From assembly GCA_964421085.1 (NCBI GenBank), contig CAYQVO010000020.1, positions 1 through 57,977 of the forward strand: DNA of 57,977 nucleotides. Direction: 5' to 3'. The notes beneath the pieces were generated by a model, which saw only the letters and a list, made by a program, of their open reading frames with translations, made no database searches and was not told the DNA's origin. Shown here piece by piece: positions 8,721 to 17,851 of the stretch; positions within the stretch are counted from its first letter, which is position 1, and the number at the start of each line of letters is the position of its first letter. Position numbers and translations under genes: made by a program. Origin of the DNA: CAYQVO01 sp964421085. GTDB lineage: Bacteria > Bdellovibrionota_C > UBA2361 > CAYQVO01.

Positions 8721-9812
8721 ATGGATACAAAACCGGCAATTTCAATAGCTTGCGCTTTGGGCCTCTCACTGCTCATAGCCGCATCGGCCGCCGCGCAGGT
8801 GAAATATGTCAAAATGCCCCCGAGAAACAGAGAAGCAAAGGTGAAGCTTGATTCGTCGAGTTCGAAACCTTCGAAAATCGTCTTTTATATCGCCTCACCG
8901 GGCAACGACACCCAGCGTTTCGATTTGTCGCTTTACGCCAATGTTCCGGTAAATGCCGCCGTCAGTTACCGAATGGCCAAAGGCGGCGCAGGGGCAACTG
9001 CCGCACAGTTGAAGGGCTGGATTCCGCTGAAAATTTATTATGACTACAAGCTGAGAAAAACAATAAAAATTGGAGCACAATCGGCAGATTCGACTCCGGC
9101 TCCGACCAAAACTCCAGTTCCGAAAACACGCCTGGATCCCGACTGCGGCTGCCTGACTGAAGAAATTATCAAGCTTCTCATGAAATATCAGCCGGGAATC
9201 ACTCGTAAGGAATTCTGCAGGATGGCCTCTGAAGAGCGGCCTGAAGAGTTCCAGACATGCCATGACGACTATCCGGAAGAAACAACCGGCGACTCAGACA
9301 CAGGCGCAGGGATTTCCGATGAAAAGAATGGCTATGGAATCATCGAAAAGAACGCATGCAGCCGTAATTCCTACGTTCTTAAGATTGAAGTCCCCACGGA
9401 CCGCATAAAGCCTTCCGATCTCGCCCGCGGTGTTGAATTTTCTGCAAAGACAAAATTCACTACGCATAAACCAGGAAAGAAACTGATCCTGAAGAGATCC
9501 GATGGCGGGCTGTTTCCCAACGCTCCGATTGCCCTTCTCCCATATATCGACATATATCCCGGCGCAGACCGAGTTGAAGTTATCACCTGGAAAGGCAACA
9601 AGATCAGCAGGCGCGTCCGGCTTACTCGAGGCGATTTGATGCCCCTTCTCGGCTATCATCGGCTTCTTTTCGGCAGCCTCTTCAACGGCCAGAAAGCGAC
9701 ATTCCAGGTAGTGTCGCCCTTTCCGGGTTCAGGCACGCTTTTCCGCGCAAGCCAGACGGCCGGATACGGCAGATGCTTCAGGCTGGTGGACAAGAGACAG
9801 GAAGCGAACTAA
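8721..9812 (+). CDS. Secreted protein of unknown function
   Basis: I do not recognise this 363-residue protein. A clear signal peptide (hydrophobic core IACALGLSLLIAASAAA, likely cleavage after A25) shows export. The mature N-terminal part (about 30-125) looks beta-rich. A short linker of Pro/Thr/Lys (STPAPTKTPVPKTR) leads into a segment with four Cys (DCGCLTEEI, FCRMASEE, FQTCHDDY), which could form disulphides. The C-terminal half is again beta-rich. AAGGAG lies 11 bases before the ATG. It stands alone between the transferase and the histidine kinase. Confidence 0.6.
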   Translation: MDTKPAISIACALGLSLLIAASAAAQVKYVKMPPRNREAKVKLDSSSSKPSKIVFYIASPGNDTQRFDLSLYANVPVNAAVSYRMAKGGAGATAAQLKGWIPLKIYYDYKLRKTIKIGAQSADSTPAPTKTPVPKTRLDPDCGCLTEEIIKLLMKYQPGITRKEFCRMASEERPEEFQTCHDDYPEETTGDSDTGAGISDEKNGYGIIEKNACSRNSYVLKIEVPTDRIKPSDLARGVEFSAKTKFTTHKPGKKLILKRSDGGLFPNAPIALLPYIDIYPGADRVEVITWKGNKISRRVRLTRGDLMPLLGYHRLLFGSLFNGQKATFQVVSPFPGSGTLFRASQTAGYGRCFRLVDKRQEAN

Positions 9813-9974
9813 AGACCACCGTTCCTCTTCTGCCCGCAACCCCCTGAAAATATTCGGCATATGAGGGTGATGTTCTTGGTTGCAGGACGCTCTCATTGTT
9901 TCACTTAAGCATTATTACGTACCTGCCGATCTCAACTTCAGTGGGAAGTTTAACATACGTCGCATGACGAAAAA

Positions 9975-12155
9975 ATGACCGAGAAAAACGAGATGCCATA
10001 TGCGTCTATGCTTTCCGATCCATTAGTCCAGTTCATTGAAGCTGGTGAGGCCCCGGAAAGCGGTTACCGCCTGATCATGGAGCGGGTGCTTCAATGCCCC
10101 AAAGTCACGGCTGCAGCTCTTTATCTTCCCTCCGAGATCAACACTGATGAACAGGAAGCAGTATGCAGGTCGGAGGGATTTGTTCCGGAAGAAGGCCGCA
10201 TGGAACAGGAACGAGCCGCATATGTCAATGAAATTTCCCGCATCGACGAATTTCACAGCTGGTCGTCCGGTCCGTACAACTACTTCGATGTCAGCTGCAA
10301 CGGCGCAGCGATCGGCACGCTGGTGGCAGTCTCCAGCGAGGCGCTCCCGGTGGAGTCGCGCGCCATCGCTGCCGGATGCGCTCACTATGCAGGCATCATA
10401 TTCGAACGCGAAAGGATGGACGGAATAATCCAGCACTACATGGATCGTCTGCAGGTGCTGAATGAACTCAATCAGCTGATCGCCAGCAATGTGAGCCTCG
10501 ACCGGATCATGAAGACCATAGCGCGTGAAAGCGCCTTCCGCTTCGGCGGCGACATTGCGATTACCTTCAAGTACGATGAGTCGGCAGGCATGCTTGAAGT
10601 AAAAGGCTCTTTTGGACTTCCGCCTTCACTTCAGTCTCCGCCCGACGTATCTACGACCGAAGGCATAATGAGCCAGACCGTACGGCTTGGCGGTCATTTC
10701 TCTGTATCGCGGCTTTCGGATCATCCCCGCCACGGTCTGGATCTTCTCGAAGAGATCGGCATCAAGGGGCTCGATGTTGTCTGCCTCGAGGTTCGGGGCG
10801 AGACGCTTGGTGCGATTCTTCTTGGCAACAAGCGCGAAACTACGCTGTCGCAGCGGAATCTGACGCGGTTCGAGGAATTCGCTCAGGCCGCCGCGGTCGC
10901 CATCGGAAATGCCCGCACACAGGAAAGAGTTCAGTCGTACACTGAACGACTGGAAGAGCTGGTTGAACAGCGCACTCGCGACCTTCTCGTCCAGACCGAA
11001 CGCGCTGAAGAGGCAAACCAGGCCAAATCAAGGTTCCTTGCAAACATGAGTCATGAACTGCGGACTCCTCTTACAGCCATAGTCGGCTACTCGAGCGTTC
11101 TTGCCGATGGCATATTCGGACCGCTTTCCGACAAGCAGCTCGACGCAATGCGCGCTATCACCAGATCCAGCGAACATCTGAAGAGCCTTATTGATGACGT
11201 TCTCAACGTCGCGCGTGTCGAATCAGGGAAAGAGGCGCCCGAGCCGACCGATGTCAAAGTGGCCGATGTGCTGAATCAGACATACAAACTGATGCTCCAG
11301 TCGGCAGCCGGAAAAAATGTCATTCTCGAGCAGGTGAAGCTCCCTGCCGAAATGCTCGAGGTGAACGCCCATGTCGACAGGAGACATTTCCAGCAGATAA
11401 TGATCAACCTCGCTTCGAACGCGGTCAAATACACTCCTCCTGGAGGGAGCGTATCTTTCGACGCGCGTGTTGTCGCCGACAAAGTGGAGATATCGGTATC
11501 AGATACGGGCGTTGGAATATCGCCCGAAAAGAAGGAGAAACTTTTTGAACGGTTCGAGCGCGGCGAAGACACCTACAGCAAGACTCAGGAAGGAACCGGT
11601 ATCGGGCTGAATCTGACGAAACACCTTGTGGAGATAAATGGCGGGTGGATCGGTGTCGAGAGCACCGAAGGCACAGGTTCCAGGTTCTTCATCCTCCTTC
11701 CTGTTTCGACTAATATCTCAGGCGACCTGGAAAGCGAGCAGCCGACGTATCTCGTTGATGAGCGGCTCGACGGCCTTACTGCTCTCGTTGTTGACGATAA
11801 CGCCGATACACGGAAGGTTCTACAGCACCTTCTTGCGGCCGCAGGCGCGACAGTTGAATTAGGTTCAAGTGTGAGTGAAGGACGCGCCGCACTGGAAAAG
11901 AAAGTTCCTGATATCGTCCTCACGGACCTTGCGATGCCGGGAGAAAGCGGTCTTGTTCTGGTCCAGTATATAAGAAATTCGGATTCACAGCTCTCCCAGA
12001 TCCCGATTATTGTGTTCAGTGCATGCGCGTTTCAGAAGGACCAGGATGCGGCCATGCAGGCGGGGGCTTCTGTTTTTGTCCCCAAACCTTTTTTGCCGAA
12101 GGACATCATCAGGAACATCCGGAGACTGACGTTGAATATGGCTCTTAAATATTGA
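9975..12155 (+). CDS. Hybrid sensor histidine kinase with GAF domain and C-terminal receiver
   Basis: A 726-residue soluble kinase with no membrane segment, so it senses a cytoplasmic or diffusible signal. The N-terminal ~150 residues look GAF-like, and a clearer GAF domain spans about 155-310. A short coiled coil leads to the HisKA H-box FLANMSHELRTPLTAIVG with phospho-acceptor H360. An HATPase domain follows with N-box MINLASNAVKYTPPGG, G1 box VSDTGVGISPEKK and G2 box GTGIGLNLTKH. The C-terminal receiver (about 600-720) has D651 in VLTDLAMPGESG. The next genes encode an HDOD protein and a stand-alone receiver, so a phosphorelay is likely. The ATG lacks a strong ribosome site. Confidence 0.93.
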   Translation: MTEKNEMPYASMLSDPLVQFIEAGEAPESGYRLIMERVLQCPKVTAAALYLPSEINTDEQEAVCRSEGFVPEEGRMEQERAAYVNEISRIDEFHSWSSGPYNYFDVSCNGAAIGTLVAVSSEALPVESRAIAAGCAHYAGIIFERERMDGIIQHYMDRLQVLNELNQLIASNVSLDRIMKTIARESAFRFGGDIAITFKYDESAGMLEVKGSFGLPPSLQSPPDVSTTEGIMSQTVRLGGHFSVSRLSDHPRHGLDLLEEIGIKGLDVVCLEVRGETLGAILLGNKRETTLSQRNLTRFEEFAQAAAVAIGNARTQERVQSYTERLEELVEQRTRDLLVQTERAEEANQAKSRFLANMSHELRTPLTAIVGYSSVLADGIFGPLSDKQLDAMRAITRSSEHLKSLIDDVLNVARVESGKEAPEPTDVKVADVLNQTYKLMLQSAAGKNVILEQVKLPAEMLEVNAHVDRRHFQQIMINLASNAVKYTPPGGSVSFDARVVADKVEISVSDTGVGISPEKKEKLFERFERGEDTYSKTQEGTGIGLNLTKHLVEINGGWIGVESTEGTGSRFFILLPVSTNISGDLESEQPTYLVDERLDGLTALVVDDNADTRKVLQHLLAAAGATVELGSSVSEGRAALEKKVPDIVLTDLAMPGESGLVLVQYIRNSDSQLSQIPIIVFSACAFQKDQDAAMQAGASVFVPKPFLPKDIIRNIRRLTLNMALKY

Positions 12156-12293
12156 TCATGTCTTTTCATGATGCGGGTCGTTTCAAACCTTATTTGATAA
12201 CCGGCAGAATTTATTTTCCTTCTCTTCTTGCGAACCTCCTCAACGAGAAGGCATCTTATTATCGAAGGTTCTTTTTTTCAGGAGTTTTTTCCT

Positions 12294-13778
12294 TTGAAAC
12301 CCGGCGGCAGCGAAATATCTGCAGAAGAGTTTATCAACAGGCTCAAGCGGGCGCTGAGACGGGAGGGAGACTTCCCGGCAAGTGCCAAAGTCGTAAGTGA
12401 ATTGAAGACTCTGGCTGCCAATCCAAACGCGACAGGGGACCAGATCACGGAAATAATACTCCGAGAGCCGTCATTGAGCATCCGCATACTGCATGTCGTA
12501 AACAGTGCTTTCTACATGAGAGCACAGCCTATCATGACCGTAAGTCAGGCCGTGCTTAAAATGGGAATCAAGCCTATTGCGGAACTGTGTTCAGGCCTTA
12601 TTCTTCTGCAGAAGTTCGTGCCGGCAGCCCGTCAGAACACGCCCTTTGCCGCATGCCTGACGAAGGTCATCGTGACTTCGATTCTGACAGGTACAATAAC
12701 GCCCCAGCTGAATGCACAGGCAGGGGTCAAGAATGAAGAAACCGGATACCTTGCGGGCTCATTCAGCGAAATGGGAATGCTTCTTCTCGCCTATTATTTC
12801 CCTAAGATTTACGAGAATGCGATGAAGCGTGCCGAGACGAAGGCGATTTCGATGAGTTCCGCAATTCAGCAGCTGACGGGGCTCTCTCCTCTGCAGATAA
12901 GCGGAGAGGTGATTCAAGCTCTGAACCTTCCGTCGTTCTATCTCGATGTAATGCGGCTTGCGGAAAAACCCGCAGGAATCCCAAAGAATGTGCCCGCTAT
13001 TCCTGTCGAGCGGCGGCATCTTATGAATTGCGCGAAGAGTATCGTTGCTGCTGAAAAGATCGCGGACGTAATCAGTGATGATAAGAGCAAAGCAGGCCTC
13101 GACAGAGTGCTTCTGGACCTCAAAGATTCGCTCGGGGTAGATGGGGACATCGTAAAAGGCGCACTTGGCGGCCTCACTGCTTTGTTCCATGACCACTGTG
13201 CAAGCATGCAGCTTACTCTCCCCAACCTTCCCGATTTCGTAGGTTCGTACACAGGCAGCAGCGAGAAACCATCGGGCGATCAGGGTGCGCAGGATCTCTT
13301 CGCGCAGTATCTTGGAGAGATTAAACAGGCGGTTGAAAACCGGGAGCCTACAGCATCTATCATCGTCACGGTAATGGAGGCTATCTCCGCGAGCCTTTCA
13401 TTCGATATCGTACTCCTCCTCCTTGCTGCCAGCGGGAAGCAGGCCTTATCGGGAAGAATGCTTATTGGCAGCATCCCCGAGTTTGAGCCTTCACGTTATG
13501 TGCGGCCTGTTGATCATCTTGCCGATCCGCATTCACCAGAAGTATCTGCGTTCAAAAACTCCCACGTGGTCTTTTCCCAGAAAGCTCTGCTTGCCGGCGG
13601 CTTCCCCGTTTTTGCAATGCCGATCGGCTATGGGAAAAGGGCTGTCGGGGTTATCTACGCTGAGCGAACGATCGGCCCACGTGATCCGCTGACAATTGAT
13701 CAGGAAGATTTGGTACGGATGCTTGCGGATCTCCTCGATCGTTCCCTCAGCCTTGCGCGTGAAGGAAAATTGCGGTGA
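12294..13778 (+). CDS. HDOD-domain protein with C-terminal GAF-like domain
   Basis: HDOD domains are degenerate HD phosphohydrolases used as signalling modules. The domain spans about 20-250 (FPASAKVVSELKTLAANPNA, then ILHVVNSAFYMRAQPIMTVS). The last ~170 residues resemble a GAF domain, ending FAMPIGYGKRAVGVIYAE. I chose a TTG start (MKPGGSEISAEEF) because an AGGAG site lies nine bases before it; a TTG at 12228 would add 22 residues. Its stop overlaps the GTG of the receiver gene (GTGA), so the pair is translationally coupled and follows the hybrid kinase. Output is probably through protein-protein contacts. A paralogue lies at 44978. Confidence 0.85.
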   Translation: MKPGGSEISAEEFINRLKRALRREGDFPASAKVVSELKTLAANPNATGDQITEIILREPSLSIRILHVVNSAFYMRAQPIMTVSQAVLKMGIKPIAELCSGLILLQKFVPAARQNTPFAACLTKVIVTSILTGTITPQLNAQAGVKNEETGYLAGSFSEMGMLLLAYYFPKIYENAMKRAETKAISMSSAIQQLTGLSPLQISGEVIQALNLPSFYLDVMRLAEKPAGIPKNVPAIPVERRHLMNCAKSIVAAEKIADVISDDKSKAGLDRVLLDLKDSLGVDGDIVKGALGGLTALFHDHCASMQLTLPNLPDFVGSYTGSSEKPSGDQGAQDLFAQYLGEIKQAVENREPTASIIVTVMEAISASLSFDIVLLLLAASGKQALSGRMLIGSIPEFEPSRYVRPVDHLADPHSPEVSAFKNSHVVFSQKALLAGGFPVFAMPIGYGKRAVGVIYAERTIGPRDPLTIDQEDLVRMLADLLDRSLSLAREGKLR

Positions 13779-14155
13779 AAAAGAAGATTCTGGCAATCGA
13801 TGACGACCCGGTTATTCGAGAAATCATCCAGGTGATGCTCGCGGCAGATGGTTTTGAAGTGGAAGTTTGTGAGAGCGGGAACGCGGCCCTCGACCGACTC
13901 AAAACGCTTGGCGGCTCGAAGTCGTTCGCGCTTATACTGCTCGACAAACAGATGCCCGGAATGACCGGGTTCGAGGTCCTCACGAAGCTTAAGGAGGATG
14001 ATTCCACGGCGCACACGCCCGTTATTATGCTGACAGCGGAGGACAAGCCCGAAGATATCATGACTGGATACAGCGTTGGAGCCGAGTATTACATAACGAA
14101 GCCTTTTACCCGTGAGCAACTGGCTTATGGTATAAAGCTTGTGCTGGGCAAATAG
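13775..14155 (+). CDS. Single-domain response regulator (CheY-like receiver)
   Basis: A 126-residue stand-alone receiver starting at a GTG that overlaps the HDOD stop. All receiver residues are present: acidic pocket AIDDDP (D9-D11), phospho-acceptor D57 in LLDKQMPGMTG, Thr in MLTAEDKPE and Lys in ITKPFTREQL. There is no output domain, so it must act as a phosphate shuttle or by binding a partner. Its place behind a hybrid kinase and an HDOD protein suggests the kinase phosphorylates it. Confidence 0.93.
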   Translation: MKKKILAIDDDPVIREIIQVMLAADGFEVEVCESGNAALDRLKTLGGSKSFALILLDKQMPGMTGFEVLTKLKEDDSTAHTPVIMLTAEDKPEDIMTGYSVGAEYYITKPFTREQLAYGIKLVLGK

Positions 14156-14231
14156 CCGATTCCGCCCCCCTTTTGCGAACCAGTGTTTTCTCATATTATC
14201 GGAGATGTTTCATTGATGAAGGAGATTCCCC

Positions 14232-15650
14232 ATGATGCGTCTACTGATATGCGGCCTGATGTCCGGGTTGATTGGTTTTCTCCCCCGGCTGTCACTCTGC
14301 GAAAGCTCCGACGTCCAGTATGCTCACAAACTTTCCGAGGCATTTGAGGAGGTCGTTGGAGAAATAACGAATTCCGTCGTAAACGTCAGTTCTGTCCAGA
14401 AGCCGCAGGCCGGGGCAAGAAGGCCCGGCGCAAGAGATCCGCTTCGCGAATTTTTCGGCGACGATTTTTTTGATCGATACATGGATTCCCCGGAGCGGCG
14501 GGGACAGCAGGGACTTGGAACAGGAGTCATCGTCAGTGACGATGGATATATTCTTACCAACAATCACGTAGTGGAAGGCGCCGATGAAGTGCAGGTAAGA
14601 CTGGCGTCAGGAAAGACCTATAAGGCAAAGATCAAGGGATCTGACGACAGGAGCGACATTTCGGTGCTCAAGATCGATGCGAAGGAAGATCTTCAGCCGG
14701 TGAAACTCGGTGATTCAGAAAAACTCAAGATCGGAGAATGGGTGATTGCAGTCGGAAATCCTTTCGGTCTGGATAATACCGTGACGGCAGGAATTGTGAG
14801 CGCAAAGGGCCGCTCGATTCTCGGCGGCGCGCAGTACGAGGACTTTATTCAGACTGATGCTGCGATAAATCCCGGCAACAGCGGCGGTCCGCTCGTGAAT
14901 CTCGACGGTGAAGTTGTAGGCATCAACACTGCCATTTTCTCCAGGAACGGCGGTTATATGGGGATCGGCTTTGCCATTCCGGTGAACATGGCAAAAATGG
15001 TGATGGAAAGCCTCATAAAGGAGGGAAAAGTCGTTCGAGGCTGGCTTGGAGTGGGTATACAGAATCTCAATGAAGGCCTCGCCGAGTCTTTCGCCATCCG
15101 GGGAACCGAAGGCGCGCTCGTGACTCAGGTGCAGCCGGGATCTCCCGCGGAAAAATCCGGCATCCGGGAAGGCGATGTCATAAGTGAGTTCGACGGGGTA
15201 AAAATCAAGGACGTGAATCAGCTCCGCAATACTGTGGCGGCAACGGCCCCTGGTACCAGGATCACGATGAAGATAGAACGCGAGAGCCGCCGGGAAACCG
15301 TGACTTCCGAAATCGGCGAACTTCCGGCTGCGGAGGCTGCAATGACAGAAGAAGGCATGCACAGTTCCGAAGCTCTCGGTCTCCAGCTCGAAAATCTGAC
15401 ACCGCAGATCGCTCCGCGTTTGAGAACAAAGAGGACATCAGGAGTTGTGATTACCGCTGTTTCGCCCGGAAGTGTCGCCGAATCCGCCGGCCTTATCCCG
15501 GGAGATATCATAATCAGCATCAATTCAAAAAAGGTCGAAACCGTAAAGAATTTCACTTCGATTGCGACTGAAGACGCGCTGAAGAAGGGAGTAAGGCTCG
15601 CAATTGAGACCAGAGGAATGCAGCGATTTGTTTTCCTGAGGATCGAGTAG
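14232..15650 (+). CDS. Do/HtrA family periplasmic serine protease
   Basis: A 472-residue DegP/DegQ-type protease-chaperone of the periplasm. The N-terminus is a signal sequence (LLICGLMSGLIGFLPRLSL). The catalytic triad is H112 (TNNHVVEG), D142 (RSDISVLKI) and S217 (NPGNSGGPLV). Two PDZ domains follow, the first starting near VRGWLGVGIQNL and the second near 380, each with its GDVI/GDII loop. The start ATG has AAGGAG nine bases upstream. The next gene, 55 bases on, is an exported methionine sulfoxide reductase, so both deal with damaged envelope proteins. I see no obvious heat-shock or CIRCE-type element ahead of it. Confidence 0.95.
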   Translation: MMRLLICGLMSGLIGFLPRLSLCESSDVQYAHKLSEAFEEVVGEITNSVVNVSSVQKPQAGARRPGARDPLREFFGDDFFDRYMDSPERRGQQGLGTGVIVSDDGYILTNNHVVEGADEVQVRLASGKTYKAKIKGSDDRSDISVLKIDAKEDLQPVKLGDSEKLKIGEWVIAVGNPFGLDNTVTAGIVSAKGRSILGGAQYEDFIQTDAAINPGNSGGPLVNLDGEVVGINTAIFSRNGGYMGIGFAIPVNMAKMVMESLIKEGKVVRGWLGVGIQNLNEGLAESFAIRGTEGALVTQVQPGSPAEKSGIREGDVISEFDGVKIKDVNQLRNTVAATAPGTRITMKIERESRRETVTSEIGELPAAEAAMTEEGMHSSEALGLQLENLTPQIAPRLRTKRTSGVVITAVSPGSVAESAGLIPGDIIISINSKKVETVKNFTSIATEDALKKGVRLAIETRGMQRFVFLRIE

Positions 15651-15705
15651 CAACGCCGGTTTCCGCCGTTTTGTTGAATTTGTCCGGCCCTGTTACATTG
15701 AAAGG

Positions 15706-16704
15706 GTGAGAATACTTGTATCAGTCCTGCTGATTTTAAACTGGGCCGGAGGATCAATGGCGGACGAAAGAAATGAAGACACGGGCTGCGCGTTTCCGAA
15801 AAGCGATGAAGAAATTCGGCGGCTGCTGACACCGGAGCAGTACCGGATAATGAAACAGAACGGAACCGAGCGACCGTTCGAAAACGCTTTTCATGACAAC
15901 AAAAAGCCCGGCATATATGTTGATGCCATCTCCGGTGAACCCCTTTTCAGCAGCACCGACAAGTTTGACTCCGGAACGGGGTGGCCAAGCTTTACGAAAC
16001 CCCTGGGCAGGCTCAAAGAGAAGACGGACAGGTCTTTTGGAACAACGCGGACGGAGATAAGAAGCGAAAAGTCGGACTCCCACCTGGGACATGTTTTCGA
16101 TGATGGCCCGGAACCGACAGGCCTCAGATACTGCGTAAACTCCGCATCACTGCGTTTCGTGCCGGTGGAAAAAATGGCTGGAGAAGGATACGGCAGTTAT
16201 CTCTATCTTTTTGAATTGTCAGGTGTGCAGGCAGAAACTGCTGTCTTCGCTGCCGGCTGCTTCTGGGGAGTCGAAGAGAAGTTCAGACAGATCCCCGGGG
16301 TCATAAACACAACAGCAGGATACACAGGAGGAACAACGGCGAATCCTTCGTACGAAGAAGTCTGCACCGACACGACAGGACATGCGGAGACCGTAAGGGT
16401 GGAGTATGAGCCGTCGAAGGTAAGTTATGAGCAGCTTCTGGAAGCTTTTTTCAACATGCACGATCCGACGACTCTTAACAGGCAGGGACCGGATACCGGC
16501 AGCCAGTACAGATCCGCGATATTTACCCGGTCTAAGGAACAGGAAGAAGCTGCGATGCGTGTGAAAGAGCGCTTCCAGAAATCCGGACGGTTTAATGGAC
16601 CTGTGGTGACGGAAATCACCCCGGAAAGCACATTTTATCCGGCGGAAGAATACCATCAGCGCTATCTCGAAAAACAGGGGCTGTCTTCCTGCTCCTCCGG
16701 CTGA
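15706..16704 (+). CDS. msrBA: Exported bifunctional methionine sulfoxide reductase MsrB-MsrA
   Basis: A 332-residue fusion with MsrB first and MsrA second. The hydrophobic N-terminus (ILVSVLLILNWAGGSMA) suggests export to the periplasm. The MsrB half has the catalytic Cys in GLRYCVNSASLRF (C143) but no CxxC zinc pairs, so it is the non-zinc form. The MsrA half carries FAAGCFWGVEE (C185) and GYTGG. Together they repair both stereoisomers of methionine sulfoxide. The start is a GTG; AAAGG touches it closely, so initiation may be weak. It lies just behind the Do protease and just ahead of a small Cys/Met-rich reading frame. Confidence 0.95.
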   Translation: MRILVSVLLILNWAGGSMADERNEDTGCAFPKSDEEIRRLLTPEQYRIMKQNGTERPFENAFHDNKKPGIYVDAISGEPLFSSTDKFDSGTGWPSFTKPLGRLKEKTDRSFGTTRTEIRSEKSDSHLGHVFDDGPEPTGLRYCVNSASLRFVPVEKMAGEGYGSYLYLFELSGVQAETAVFAAGCFWGVEEKFRQIPGVINTTAGYTGGTTANPSYEEVCTDTTGHAETVRVEYEPSKVSYEQLLEAFFNMHDPTTLNRQGPDTGSQYRSAIFTRSKEQEEAAMRVKERFQKSGRFNGPVVTEITPESTFYPAEEYHQRYLEKQGLSSCSSG

Positions 16705-16760
16705 GTTGCGGACTCCTCCGATCTCCGGAACGATCACCTTTTAACAAACCAGAAGGAACT

Positions 16761-16898
16761 ATGCCGAATGAACAAGAATGCGACTTTCCGTGCAGTTATT
16801 GCCTGATGAGCACAATGCCCCACCTCTGCCCGATGATGGATCGTGAATGCTGCATGAGATGCAGATGCGGGATGATGGGAGCGCCTGCTGTCCGGTAA
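16761..16898 (+). CDS. Cys/Met-rich small protein (45 residues)
   Basis: A short reading frame 56 bases behind msrBA, from ATG to TAA, with AAGGA just upstream. Eight of 45 residues are Cys (7, 11, 14, 23, 30, 31, 34, 36) and eight are Met, an extreme composition. The Cys arrangement (PCSYC, ECCMRCRC) and scattered Met-Met pairs look like a metal-binding or redox-active peptide. There is no signal sequence. It ends six bases short of the surE stop on the other strand. I do not recognise a family. Composition and ribosome site argue that it is real, but it is short enough that chance cannot be excluded. Confidence 0.55.
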   Translation: MPNEQECDFPCSYCLMSTMPHLCPMMDRECCMRCRCGMMGAPAVR

Positions 16899-16904
16899 TT
16901 CCCG

Positions 16905-17851
16905 TCACTTCTCCGGCGTGCAATCGCTGCCGATATCCGGACCGGCAATCCTCGCCTTGAGATCTTCACCGATCTCTTCGTTGAGATTGAAGCCCACAGG
17001 ATGAATGGCGATTTCTCCGCGCGAAACCGCGGGACAGTCCACGGGATCCTCTTCGCACTCGAGCATGGAAAACGGCTCCATATTGTGCTCAAAGAGCCCG
17101 TCACCCCGCCGCACGAAGATTCTGTTGAATCTTGTGCGCGCAATCCCGACAATACGGCACGGACTGGCGGGCGTGGCATAAGCGGGCATGTTGATCGAAA
17201 ACAGAGAGCATTCGCGAAAGGCGCCGTTATCGACAAGCCGGCCGGGGACGACCTGTATCCATTGACCGGACCGGTGGCCAGGGCCACATCGCCCTCCANN
17301 NNNNNNNNAAGCCGGCCTATGGCCATAACGGCCGTCTCTGCTATTGTCGACCAAGTGGCGGCCATTCCTGATAAGAACTCATGATCCCGGGAGATCCAGG
17401 CAGACCGGATCTCTTCAGTCGTCCTCATCGATACGGCAACAGCAGGCACACCAGAGAGGCATCCTGTCAGGGCGGCGCCGACAGTTCCTGAGCTGAAAAA
17501 GAAAGCATGCCCGGAGTTCTCCCCAAGGTTGACGCCGCTGACGACAAGATCAGGTTTCGTCGGGAAAAGATTGTGGATTCCCAGAGAGGCACAGTCCGCC
17601 GGAGTTCCAGTGGTGGTGAGAGCAGAGGGGGTACGGCACTTGAAGGGAAAGACTTCAATTGGCTTCCACCTTGTGACTGCCGAGCCTATCCAGCTTCTTT
17701 CGCTCTCCGGTACAACTACCCGAAGTTCGCGGCACCACGCCGCCTCGCAGAGATTGTTTATCAATGGGTGCAGGATCGGCGAATTCTTTCCGTCATCGTT
17801 GCAGAGCAGGATGGTCAGTTTCGGCACTGTACGCTTTCCCCCGCTCCCCAT
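16905..17851 (-). CDS. surE: 5'-nucleotidase SurE (interrupted by a scaffold gap)
   Basis: SurE is a metal-dependent phosphatase that removes phosphate from nucleotides. The N-terminal half has the metal motif LLCNDDGKNSP and the family segment PDLVVSGVNLGENSGHAF followed by SSGTVGAALTG. After a 10-N gap (17289-17298) the matching C-terminal half (SLFSINMPAYATP, then VVPGRLVDNGAF just before it) is in a different frame. The gap length is therefore wrong; about 2 mod 3 missing bases would restore the frame. The ATG overlaps the stop of the upstream lipoprotein gene (TGATG); a GTG eight codons in, behind GGGGGA, is an alternative start. I read it as one intact gene. Confidence 0.82.
17289..17298. 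other. Assembly gap (10 N) inside surE
   Basis: Ten Ns of placeholder length. The reading frame of surE differs on the two sides, so the true length is not ten. Confidence 0.99.

Noticed and set aside
9159..9270. Possible kinship of the Cys segment in the 8721 protein with the 18816 module
   Set aside because: Cys spacing differs (about x21 and x13 versus x18 and x9) and shared residues are few.
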